Source: Candidatus Saccharimonadales bacterium
GTDB lineage: Bacteria; Patescibacteriota; Saccharimonadia; Saccharimonadales; Saccharimonadaceae
Direction: 5' to 3'
DNA length: 64,000 nucleotides
Assembly: GCA_035697325.1 (NCBI GenBank)
Contig: DASSDB010000004.1
Span: forward strand, 62,001 to 126,000
How positions within the stretch are numbered: position 1 is the first letter of the stretch; each line of letters starts with the position of its first letter. Position numbers and translations under genes: made by a program. The notes under the pieces were generated by a model. The model worked only from the letters and a program-made list of their open reading frames with translations. It made no database searches and had not been told where the DNA came from. Shown one piece after another: positions 33,367 through 40,348 of this stretch.

Positions 33367-33744
33367 ATGGCTGATTTGAAAAAACTTGCGGAAGAGCTTA
33401 CCAAGCTTACCGTACTCGAGGTAAACGACCTCAAAACCATTCTAAAAGACGAATACGGCATTGAACCTGCGGCTGCCGCTGCTGTTGCCGTAGCTGCTCC
33501 AGCTGACGCCGGTGCTGCTGCCGAAGACGAAAAGTCTGAGTTTACCGTAACCCTTAAGGACGCAGGTGCTCAAAAAGTTGCCGTTATTAAGGCTGTTAAG
33601 GAAATCACCGGCCTTGGCCTTGGTGAAGCAAAAGCTATCGTTGATGGCGCCCCAGCTCCCGTAAAAGAAAAGGTTTCTAAAGACGAAGCAGAAGCTGCCA
33701 AAAAAGCGCTCGAAGAAGCTGGCGCTACTGTCGAACTAAGCTAA
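33367..33744 (+). CDS. rplL: 50S ribosomal protein L7/L12
   Basis: 125 residues. The N-terminal dimerisation helices ([20 protein letters not shown]), an Ala-rich hinge ([20 protein letters not shown]) and the C-terminal domain ([30 protein letters not shown]) are canonical. It recruits translational GTPases. AAAGGAG precedes the ATG. rpoB, which commonly follows, is absent; a terminator and an amino-acid gene come next. Confidence 0.97.
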   Translation: MADLKKLAEELTKLTVLEVNDLKTILKDEYGIEPAAAAAVAVAAPADAGAAAEDEKSEFTVTLKDAGAQKVAVIKAVKEITGLGLGEAKAIVDGAPAPVKEKVSKDEAEAAKKALEEAGATVELS

Positions 33745-33781
33745 TTCTAACCATCCAACCAAATTGTCTTCATGTATAAAG

Positions 33782-33810
33782 CAGCCGCTTCCCGAAGCGG
33801 TTGTTTTATT
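33782..33810 (+). terminator. Terminator of rplJL
   Basis: CAGCCGCTT (33782-33790) pairs with AAGCGGTTG (33795-33803) with one G-U, followed by TTTTATTT. Its T-run also contributes the -35 region of the next promoter. Confidence 0.8.
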
Positions 33811-33829
33811 TGGTAAACAGACTTATAGT
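33801..33829 (+). promoter_or_regulatory. Promoter of the leader peptide and ilvA-like gene
   Basis: TTGTTT (33801-33806), a 17-nt spacer and TATAGT (33824-33829). The leader-peptide ATG begins 9 nt after the -10, so transcription starts at or very near it. Confidence 0.55.
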
Positions 33830-33838
33830 TGAAGAGTA

Positions 33839-33898
33839 ATGAATCGGCAAATTATTAGCATTATTATTGCTTCCGCACCCGCGGCCTCTTTTGCCTGA
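33839..33898 (+). CDS. Isoleucine-rich leader peptide of an attenuator
   Basis: 19 codons: MNRQIISIIIASAPAASFA, then TGA. Five of six consecutive codons (33851-33868) are ATT for isoleucine. It is followed 24 nt later by an intrinsic terminator (33923-33957), then by a threonine-dehydratase-like gene, whose product class makes the precursor of isoleucine. CGGCCT at 33882-33887, inside the peptide's last codons, can pair with AGGCCG (33942-33947) in the terminator's 3' arm. This is the layout of the classic ilv attenuators: stalling at Ile codons would expose CGGCCT and block the terminator. Confidence 0.7.
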   Translation: MNRQIISIIIASAPAASFA

Positions 33899-33922
33899 TT
33901 CTATAAAAGAAATCATATCAGC

Positions 33923-33957
33923 AAACTCCCGGTCGCACAGAAGGCCGGGAGTTTTTA
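33923..33957 (+). terminator. Attenuator terminator before the ilvA-like gene
   Basis: AAACTCCCGG (33923-33932) pairs exactly with CCGGGAGTTT (33945-33954), followed by TTTAATT. It stands between the promoter and the gene it would control, 20 nt before the start codon at 33977, so it must be conditional. Confidence 0.85.
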
Positions 33958-33976
33958 ATTAAATAAGGAGAACGGC

Positions 33977-35011
33977 ATGGCAGAAACTATAGGTGATAGT
34001 GCGCTCGCTACGTACAATAAACATCGATTAGAAGTAGGGGATGAATTTACAGTCGTGGGAATTGAAGATGAGTTTCCCTACCTTGCGCAAGAAATGGCTC
34101 GCGAGTTTGGCGCCCGAAGTCTTTACTTAGCACGGGCTGATGCGAATGAATCAGGCACTTTTAAGGTTCGGGGTGCACTTGTGGCTTTAGCACATCTCGC
34201 CGCTAGCACGCCCAGTGATAGAAGCCCCGACGCCATCTGGGCATATTCGGCAGGAAATTTTGCCAGTGGACTGGCGGTTGCCGGACGCGTTCTTGGCGTA
34301 CCGCGCCACATTGCCGTACCAAAAAGCGCTCCTTTTGAAAAGCGAGAAGGCCTTTATCGGTTTGACGACGACCGCGCTTCACTTTACGTTCACCCTATTG
34401 AGGGCACGCTTGAAGATGCTCGCGACTGGGTCGAGAGTGACAGTAGCCGTGTTACAGTATCACCGTTTGACGATCCCTACGTTATCGCAGGCCAGGGAAC
34501 ACATGTTGACGACCTTCTTGAGAGACTCCCGGATGTTAATCGAATAGTCGTGCCGGTTGGCGGAGGTGGCCTGGTCGCCGGTATTCGACAACGACTTGAT
34601 GAGCTAGAAAAAGATGACGTTATCGTACATGGTATAGAAGCCGAGGGAAGCGATAGTATGTCCCGAAGCATTACAGCAGGTGAGCGCACCGACGCCACCG
34701 GGCCAAATCGTCACTATGGGGGATCGGCGGTAAGGCTCGTGGGCAAGCATACGCTGGAAATATGCAAGCGCGCGAGTGACCAAAAAACGCTCGAGGTCCT
34801 CTCTGTAGCAGATGTTGAGGTTGATAAGCTAATGGCTGATTATGTACTGTCTAATTATCACCGAGAGTATGCGGCTCTTAATATCCCAGAATATGAGCCC
34901 ACGGCTCTTGTTGCTGTCGCGGGTCTGCGAAAAGTCGCGACGCTCTACCCTAAGGACGTCATTGCGGTAATCGGTACTGGACATAACGCACCGCTGCCAC
35001 AATATATATAA
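33977..35011 (+). CDS. Threonine dehydratase-like PLP enzyme
   Basis: 344 residues, fold type II. The PLP lysine is K63 in ESGTFKVRGAL, close to the SFKxRGA signature of threonine/serine dehydratases rather than the FKDRG of threonine synthase; AYSAGNFASGLAVAGRVLG is the Asn-containing loop; VPVGGGGLVAG binds the phosphate; VIGTGHNA is near the end. There is no C-terminal ACT regulatory domain, so isoleucine feedback, if any, is through the attenuator upstream. AAGGAG precedes the ATG. No other ilv gene is in the window; it may make 2-oxobutanoate or degrade Thr/Ser. Confidence 0.85.
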   Translation: MAETIGDSALATYNKHRLEVGDEFTVVGIEDEFPYLAQEMAREFGARSLYLARADANESGTFKVRGALVALAHLAASTPSDRSPDAIWAYSAGNFASGLAVAGRVLGVPRHIAVPKSAPFEKREGLYRFDDDRASLYVHPIEGTLEDARDWVESDSSRVTVSPFDDPYVIAGQGTHVDDLLERLPDVNRIVVPVGGGGLVAGIRQRLDELEKDDVIVHGIEAEGSDSMSRSITAGERTDATGPNRHYGGSAVRLVGKHTLEICKRASDQKTLEVLSVADVEVDKLMADYVLSNYHREYAALNIPEYEPTALVAVAGLRKVATLYPKDVIAVIGTGHNAPLPQYI

Positions 35012-35109
35012 AAATAACAACGTTTTTGCTTTCACCCCATATTTTCGTGTGGAAAAGGAAAAGGTTAGCATGGCAGGCTGTTGAATCTGCTACAATAAGC
35101 ATAATTACT

Positions 35110-35628
35110 ATGCGCATACGACAAATAGGTTTTTCCATCCCTGAACTACTGATTGTAATCGTTGCAATCGGTATTATTGCGAGCATTGTACTCGTTACTT
35201 ATAATGGCATCCAAGGAAGGGCGCAGGATGCTGCGGTTCAATCTGATCTTGGTAATATTTCTGGCGTCCTGGAAGCATATCGCAACCGTGACGATGGATC
35301 AAATCCTACGCACGAATACCCAAGGACAAAAACGGTACTTGAAACCCTTGGCATAAAGGCTTCAAAAAACTCCTACAACACCACGGTTTCCTACAACATG
35401 ATCTACTGCATAGCAAACAGTGGTGCGAACGCTTACAAACAATATAAGCTCATAGCCCTTAGTAAATCAGGTAATATCTTTATGATGACACAAGATGGAT
35501 TTACCACTCATTCACTCACCGCAGCCAACCTTACATCTACCGTCTGCTCAACAACTCTTGGTATGGGTCTTGTTTCAAACGGGCTTTATGCTCCAAATAC
35601 ATGGCAAGATTGGGTTGGCAGCTCTTAA
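35110..35628 (+). CDS. Type IV pilin-like protein
   Basis: 172 residues from the ATG at 35110. The prepilin signal is short (MRIRQIG) and is cut before FSIPELL, with Glu at position +5, followed by the hydrophobic assembly helix (IVIVAIGIIASIVLVTYNGI). Two Cys in the globular part (MIYCIAN and TVCSTTL) could form a disulfide. TACAAT lies 15 nt before the ATG. It is a single gene; the assembly ATPase and prepilin peptidase are not in the window. Type IV pili are known in Saccharibacteria and help contact hosts. Confidence 0.85.
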   Translation: MRIRQIGFSIPELLIVIVAIGIIASIVLVTYNGIQGRAQDAAVQSDLGNISGVLEAYRNRDDGSNPTHEYPRTKTVLETLGIKASKNSYNTTVSYNMIYCIANSGANAYKQYKLIALSKSGNIFMMTQDGFTTHSLTAANLTSTVCSTTLGMGLVSNGLYAPNTWQDWVGSS

Positions 35629-35705
35629 ACCCACTCGTTACTTGACGTAACAGAGGGCTTACTTTACTATACAGTCGAGGAAATCAACGAGAGATTGGAA
35701 GTACG

Positions 35706-36137
35706 GTGGGTACGCAATTCACTGACGACCTGGATACGTTTTCTCGGGGCGGCTGCATCATGTGCTGGCCGTTTTGGGTAGTACACCACGGCAGCGCACG
35801 GACATGGCATGTCGTCATCACGTTTGACGGCTCAGAGTACGCTGTGTACGAGGATGGCCATGACGCCCACGTGACTTACAGGGCCTGGAAGCAGCGTGAC
35901 TTCAAAGTGCTGCGAAATCCGGATGACGAAAACGCTCGCATCTCTGCCGTGCTACGCGTGAGCCGGCTTGGGCAAGCAGTTGGGGTTATCCCCGTTTATC
36001 GGGATTACCGGCCGGGTGAGCACGATGCGGCCATGTGGCACAGCGGGATGCGCATCGTACAGCAAAGTCTCGAGAATGTCGTCATCCAGGAGTGGGATCC
36101 GGAGCGGGAATCACTCTACGTCTCCGATAGGGACTAG
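35706..36137 (+). CDS. Hypothetical protein, GC-rich cassette gene
   Basis: 143 residues from a GTG at 35706 with GGAAG upstream. It begins with an acidic stretch, then GGCIMCWPFWVVHHGSARTW, with a C-x-x-C pair beside Trp and His residues, and strand-like repeats (VVITFDGSEYAVYEDGHDAH). No signal peptide. Codon use is GC-rich, unlike the pilin gene before and the conserved gene after. A 15-bp perfect hairpin follows. The family is not recognised; a small metal- or nucleotide-binding protein is possible. Confidence 0.6.
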   Translation: MGTQFTDDLDTFSRGGCIMCWPFWVVHHGSARTWHVVITFDGSEYAVYEDGHDAHVTYRAWKQRDFKVLRNPDDENARISAVLRVSRLGQAVGVIPVYRDYRPGEHDAAMWHSGMRIVQQSLENVVIQEWDPERESLYVSDRD

Positions 36138-36148
36138 CACCTCAATAC

Positions 36149-36190
36149 AATAGGATATGGCGCGCTTTCTTTGAGGCGCCATATCCTATT
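36149..36190. terminator. Perfect 15-bp hairpin
   Basis: AATAGGATATGGCGC (36149-36163) is exactly complementary to 36176-36190 around a 12-nt loop. It follows the cassette gene ending at 36137. Confidence 0.8.
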
Positions 36191-36205
36191 GGAGCTGTAC
36201 ATATA

Positions 36206-36234
36206 TTGACACTTTTTAACTTCATTGATATATA
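36206..36234 (+). promoter_or_regulatory. Promoter of the 36279-37686 gene pair
   Basis: TTGACA (36206-36211), a 17-nt spacer and TATATA (36229-36234), 45 nt before the ATG. Confidence 0.7.
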
Positions 36235-36278
36235 TAAGGTGATACAACGCAAAAATAGACAAAGGGAAAGCGAGAACC

Positions 36279-36794
36279 ATGTCTGAACTACCCGAAAAAC
36301 AAGTAAAGCGGCTTAAGTCGCTAATACAAGAGGCGGAAACTAATTTAGCTGCCGCAAAAGAGCTCCTGATTAGTATTGTCGGCGACGACGGTACTGTCGT
36401 GACGCCACGAAGCAGTCAAGAAGAGGTTGGCGGTAAGGTTATTGAAGGTGTATTCGACGGTCAAGTCATGATCGGTCCGGATGGTAAGAGCTACCCTGTA
36501 CCCGCAAACTACGCAAGTAAGTCAAAGCTGGTTGAAGGTGACATCCTTAAGCTGACGATTGCCGACGATGGGGGCTTTATCTATAAGCAAATCGGTCCGG
36601 TAGCTCGCAGACAAATTATTGGTACGCTCACTCAGCACGATGGCACGTACTATGTTGAAGCGAACGGCAAGGAATACCGAATACTTCTTGCTAGTGTCAC
36701 TTATTTCCGTCTCACCGAAGGCAACCAAGTCACCATTATCATTCCCGAGGATAATCCGGATGCGACTTGGGCAGCAGTAGAAGCGTCTCTTTAG
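36279..36794 (+). CDS. Conserved hypothetical CPR-type protein
   Basis: 171 residues. An N-terminal helical hairpin (KQVKRLKSLIQEAETNLAAA) followed by two similar beta domains: VIEGVFDGQVMIGPDGKSYP with VPANYASKSKLVEGDILKL, and IIGTLTQHDGTYYVEANGKE with YRILLASVTYFRLTEGNQVT. The pattern, coiled coil plus OB/TRAM-like barrels, recalls proteins that I associate with Patescibacteria, but no function is known to me. It has a consensus promoter and is followed after 7 nt by the DUF2797 gene, so the two form an operon. Confidence 0.75.
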   Translation: MSELPEKQVKRLKSLIQEAETNLAAAKELLISIVGDDGTVVTPRSSQEEVGGKVIEGVFDGQVMIGPDGKSYPVPANYASKSKLVEGDILKLTIADDGGFIYKQIGPVARRQIIGTLTQHDGTYYVEANGKEYRILLASVTYFRLTEGNQVTIIIPEDNPDATWAAVEASL

Positions 36795-36801
36795 GTTCTT
36801 T

Positions 36802-37686
36802 ATGCCCGATGAAGGAACATACCTTCTTGGCAACGTCGGCTTTAGCTCGACTAATGATCCTCTTATCTCGCTACAAAAGAAGGGGACTATTCTCGACTTC
36901 ACTCCGCACGGTCACGAATTGAACCTTGTTTTTGACACCAGTGCCCGACGTTGTATTGGTTGGGGCGATCTTACAACAGGCGAACGGTTCGTATGTCCCG
37001 ACGCAGCCCTCATTGCCGATAAATACGAGCAGTGCCCTGCGTGCCAAAAACGCACTGGTTTTAACCCTGCTTTCTACCATGCAACAAGTGTCTCCAAACA
37101 ACAAGAGGCCCGCAACCAAGAGCCGCATCTTTTGTATCTCGCTTATTTTGGACCGGGTGTTATAAAGGTAGGGATTTCCCATGCAAGGAGAGGGAATTCA
37201 CGACTACTTGAACAAGGGGCAAGGGCAGCCATCATTCTCGAAACGTTTCCCACTGCAATCTTGGCCCGGCACTATGAGGAGCAAATTGCCAAATTAGAGG
37301 GTATCGCCGAAACGATCCAGTTACGCAAAAAAGAGCAGTTACTTCTCACAGTAAAACACGACTATGATTCAGCTGAAGAAGAACTTCTCGCTACTAAACA
37401 GCGCATCGAGACGGCTTTAAGTACTCAGTTTAAGAATACCGAGGTACAAGGATTTGACCATATTTTTTTTCCGGCGGGCGCTCCAAAACTCGTAGATTCT
37501 ATCGATTGCACGGCACAGGCCAAGATCTCAGGCAAGGTAATCGGAATGGTGGGATCGATCTTGTTCTGCACGCATAGCGACGTACTCGTACATTTACCGA
37601 TAAAAAAGCTCATAGGGTATCCAGTTGAGCTACGCTCCACGCCTGTAGAACTTTCGCTGCCAGCTCAACAAGTTTCGCTATTTTAG
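36802..37686 (+). CDS. DUF2797 family protein (GIY-YIG-like)
   Basis: 294 residues. The N-terminal half has a knuckle with C-x-n-FVC and CPACQ, probably zinc-binding; the middle is LYLAYFGPGVIKVGISHARR with the GIY-YIG-like pattern and RLLEQGARAAIILETFPTAI, as in DUF2797 proteins. A helical stretch (about 190-220) and a C-terminal beta domain follow. Nuclease activity is not established for the family. It shares an operon with the gene at 36279 (7-nt gap). No Shine-Dalgarno is clear. Confidence 0.8.
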   Translation: MPDEGTYLLGNVGFSSTNDPLISLQKKGTILDFTPHGHELNLVFDTSARRCIGWGDLTTGERFVCPDAALIADKYEQCPACQKRTGFNPAFYHATSVSKQQEARNQEPHLLYLAYFGPGVIKVGISHARRGNSRLLEQGARAAIILETFPTAILARHYEEQIAKLEGIAETIQLRKKEQLLLTVKHDYDSAEEELLATKQRIETALSTQFKNTEVQGFDHIFFPAGAPKLVDSIDCTAQAKISGKVIGMVGSILFCTHSDVLVHLPIKKLIGYPVELRSTPVELSLPAQQVSLF

Positions 37687-37802
37687 AATTTAGGCGATCA
37701 TATACTTGACGTTACCAACTCATAACAACGATAACTATTTCAGAATATAGAAAAATTATGATATAAAATGACAGGTCTATCCCTACGTAAGGAGTTGGAA
37801 AG

Positions 37803-38486
37803 ATGACCACAAGTGTACCGCGCGAACCGACGGTGCTTCGTCCTCACCACGAAAATGGGGCTGTCACCTGTGTGACAGCCCAGATCCTGTATGTGTTCCA
37901 CCGTCAGGTGCCGAGCATGATCGAGATTGATCGCGCCGCGGCGGGTTCAGGTGAACCCAACGCGGGCCTCTCGGACGCGGATGCGCATTTCTACTTACTG
38001 CGCCAAGGGTTCAAGAGTGTGGCGATCAGCTCCTACGACATGGAGCGTGGACAACGAGAGGGCAAATCCTACCTCCGCGAATACTACGGAGCGGACTGCT
38101 GGGGCGATGAGCACGAGGCATACTTCACGCCAGAAGTGCTGGCTCGTAACGACGAAGCCGATCGAGCCCACCTGGCACGCATGGAGCCATTCCTCATCAC
38201 CGGCGCAGCTCGTGACGTCAAGAAGGTTGCGACAAAACAAGATGTCACAGAGCTGCTCAGCAGCGGCCACGTCATCGACGCAACACTCGATGAGAACTGG
38301 CCGGCCAACAGGAAGAAGCGCGTACAACCCGCCGTCCTGCTGGTACCTGACATGCAGAGCAACGGCTCAATGGCGTGGGTGTTCGTCCCCTCCCGCGATG
38401 GGCATGAGTGCATCTGGCACTTCCCACTCGCTGAAGCGCTCGACTACGTCCGTTACGACAGGACGGTGACGGGGATCACGCTGTGA
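37803..38486 (+). CDS. Possible C39/papain-like cysteine-protease-fold protein
   Basis: 227 residues; AAGGAG and an ATG 8 nt later. The pattern ENGAVTCVTAQILYVFHRQV, then SDADAHFYLLRQGFKSVAIS, then LLSSGHVIDATLDENW and HECIWHFPLAEALDYV resembles C39-like peptidases: Cys on the first helix, a hydrophobic helix and strand, a loop with His, and strand pairs near the end. The catalytic Cys may be C23 or so, and the His one of two candidates; the assignment is tentative. No signal peptide. GC-rich codon use. A second, broken small gene follows. Confidence 0.5.
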   Translation: MTTSVPREPTVLRPHHENGAVTCVTAQILYVFHRQVPSMIEIDRAAAGSGEPNAGLSDADAHFYLLRQGFKSVAISSYDMERGQREGKSYLREYYGADCWGDEHEAYFTPEVLARNDEADRAHLARMEPFLITGAARDVKKVATKQDVTELLSSGHVIDATLDENWPANRKKRVQPAVLLVPDMQSNGSMAWVFVPSRDGHECIWHFPLAEALDYVRYDRTVTGITL

Positions 38487-38595
38487 GGCAAGGTGAGGCG
38501 GCCGCGGCTCGAGAAAGAACCCGGTCGCCTCGCCGGTAAATTCCAAAGTATACGGGCTATTCAAGGAGGAACTTCGTTCATCGCAGTGATTAGAC

Positions 38596-38842
38596 ATGCC
38601 GGTGGGATGCCTGGTAAAGACCGAGAAGTACGAGTGAGACACGCGAAAAACTGCTGCAACACGCCCGAAGCGAGGCGTTCGCCGGTAGCTACTTCGTGTC
38701 ATACATCATGTACGTGGACGAAGACCAGAGGCAAACGGTCATTTGGGAAGAATCGTCAGGATGGCTTCCTGAAGCCGACCGGTTCTTCCTCCGTCCGCCT
38801 GAGCCTTACTCTCGGAGATACGAAAAATATCTCCGGGAGTAA
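38596..38842 (+). pseudogene. Small cassette gene split by a +1 shift
   Basis: An ATG at 38596 opens MPVGCLVKTEKYE and stops at TGA (38635). Skipping one base gives ETREKLLQHARSEAFAGSYF and then VSYIMYVDEDQRQTVIWEES, running in GC-rich codons to a TAA at 38840-38842. That second frame has no start codon of its own and shows a convincing amphipathic helix and strands. A mutation, a sequencing error, or a programmed +1 shift at GAG-TGA would each explain it. AAGGAGG at about 38563 is far upstream. The whole would be about 80 residues; function unknown. Confidence 0.45.
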
Positions 38843-38851
38843 GGTTTTTTT
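38804..38851 (+). terminator. 17-bp terminator overlapping the gene end
   Basis: CCTTACTCTCGGAGATA (38804-38820) pairs with 38828-38844 (one mismatch), followed by seven Ts. The left arm is inside the coding region ending at 38842. Confidence 0.9.
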
Positions 38852-38922
38852 AATAATCACAACGCTCGCGTCGCAAAAAATACCGTACAATAGTACATAG
38901 AGAAACGTGAGGGGAAAACATA

Positions 38923-40329
38923 GTGTCTAAAGCGCTTTATCGAAAATATCGCAGTAAAACCTTGGGCGAGATTGTTGGCCAGAACCATGTTACCGATGTG
39001 CTCTCTCGGGCGCTAAAACAAGGGAAAATTGCTCATGCGTATCTGTTAACTGGTCCGCGTGGCGTTGGTAAAACGTCGATTGCTCGTATCCTCGCACATG
39101 AAATCAACGGACTTAAGTATGGAGACAGCTCTACCTACCTCGATATTATCGAGATCGATGCCGCCAGCAATAACGGTGTGGAAGATGTTCGCGACCTTCG
39201 TGAGAAAGTACAAATCGCTCCTGTATCTGCCGCTAAAAAAGTATACATAATCGACGAGGTCCATATGCTTTCAAAAGCAGCATTTAATGCGCTCCTTAAA
39301 ACCCTCGAAGAGCCACCCGAGCACGCCGTCTTCATCCTCGCAACCACCGATATCGAAAAACTCCCCGCCACGATTATTAGTCGAGCGCAGCGATTTCATT
39401 TTCGGGCAATTACTCCGGTAGACGCAATAAAGCATTTGCGTTATATTGCTAACCAAGAAAAAATCATCATTACCGACGAAGCACTTACGCTTATCGCCGA
39501 ACGTGGAGATGGTAGCTTTCGTGATAGTATCAGCCTGCTTGATCAGCTCAGCAGCCTCTCTGATGATAAAGAAGGAATCACACGTGAGCTCGTTGAACAA
39601 GCGCTTGGCATTGCTCCCGCCGCGCACGTTCAAAAAATCCTTGAGGCGTATCAAGCCAAAAATCTTGAGTCAATCGTTGCGCTCCTTAATGATGCTGAAA
39701 ATAGCGGCATCCAACCAGGTGTGCTTACCAGCCAATTAATCACTGCTATCCGTGCGGATATCGCCAGCAACCCTCAGCTGTTGCCGCTTCTCGATAAACT
39801 TTTAGAAGTAAATAGATCTTCACACCCGACAGTAAAGCTTTTGGTCGCACTCGCCGAAGCCGCCCAACCTCCCAAGGTAAAGTCGGCGGCGCTTTCAGCA
39901 CCCGCGCCTGTCATTAGCGCCCCCGTTGCCGTTATTAAAAAGCTTCCCGCCAAACCAGCCCAAGAAAAACCTGCGGAGTCAACCACTATTACTCCATCAA
40001 GAAAAAAGACCGCACCGAAAGGCGAAGTAGATTGGACAAAGGTTTTGGAGTATGCCAAAGAACATTACTTAGCAATGTACAGTGTCCTGTCAAAATGTAG
40101 CTACGAACTTGACGGCGATTTGCTTCGCATTTACACCGTGAATGCTTTTTATAAGAAGAAGCTCGATGATCCTAAATATCGAATCAACATTGCTCAATCC
40201 CTCATAGAAACAGGGGCAGGGGACTGGGAAATCGAAACTGTGCCGACGCCTCCACCGCCAAAGGATAGTCAAGCGGCCGCTGTTGCTGCTATTATGGGAG
40301 GTGGAGAAGAGGTGAACGTGGAAGCATAG
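38923..40329 (+). CDS. dnaX: DNA polymerase III subunit gamma/tau
   Basis: 468 residues from a GTG with GTGAGGGG upstream. Walker A GPRGVGKTS at 44-52, VYIIDEVHMLS, SRAQRFHFR and RGDGSFRDSISLLDQL are typical of DnaX. Between HEINGLKYGDSSTYLDII and EIDAAS the usual four-Cys zinc module of about 20-25 residues is absent. A Pro/Ala/Lys linker follows domain III, then a short C-terminal domain (about 365-450). The heptamer A-AAA-AAG lies in frame in that linker. It is the clamp-loader ATPase. dnaB follows 19 nt after. Confidence 0.95.
   Translation: MSKALYRKYRSKTLGEIVGQNHVTDVLSRALKQGKIAHAYLLTGPRGVGKTSIARILAHEINGLKYGDSSTYLDIIEIDAASNNGVEDVRDLREKVQIAPVSAAKKVYIIDEVHMLSKAAFNALLKTLEEPPEHAVFILATTDIEKLPATIISRAQRFHFRAITPVDAIKHLRYIANQEKIIITDEALTLIAERGDGSFRDSISLLDQLSSLSDDKEGITRELVEQALGIAPAAHVQKILEAYQAKNLESIVALLNDAENSGIQPGVLTSQLITAIRADIASNPQLLPLLDKLLEVNRSSHPTVKLLVALAEAAQPPKVKSAALSAPAPVISAPVAVIKKLPAKPAQEKPAESTTITPSRKKTAPKGEVDWTKVLEYAKEHYLAMYSVLSKCSYELDGDLLRIYTVNAFYKKKLDDPKYRINIAQSLIETGAGDWEIETVPTPPPPKDSQAAAVAAIMGGGEEVNVEA
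40002..40008 (+). promoter_or_regulatory. Possible -1 frameshift heptamer in dnaX
   Basis: A AAA AAG in the reading frame (codons AGA AAA AAG, residues 360-362), at the domain III/IV border, the same place as in E. coli dnaX. In the -1 frame translation ends after about 30 codons, near 40101. I see no strong stem-loop after it, and the region is A-rich, so chance is possible. Confidence 0.35.
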
Positions 40330-40348
40330 CCGCGTCCTTAAACTATAT

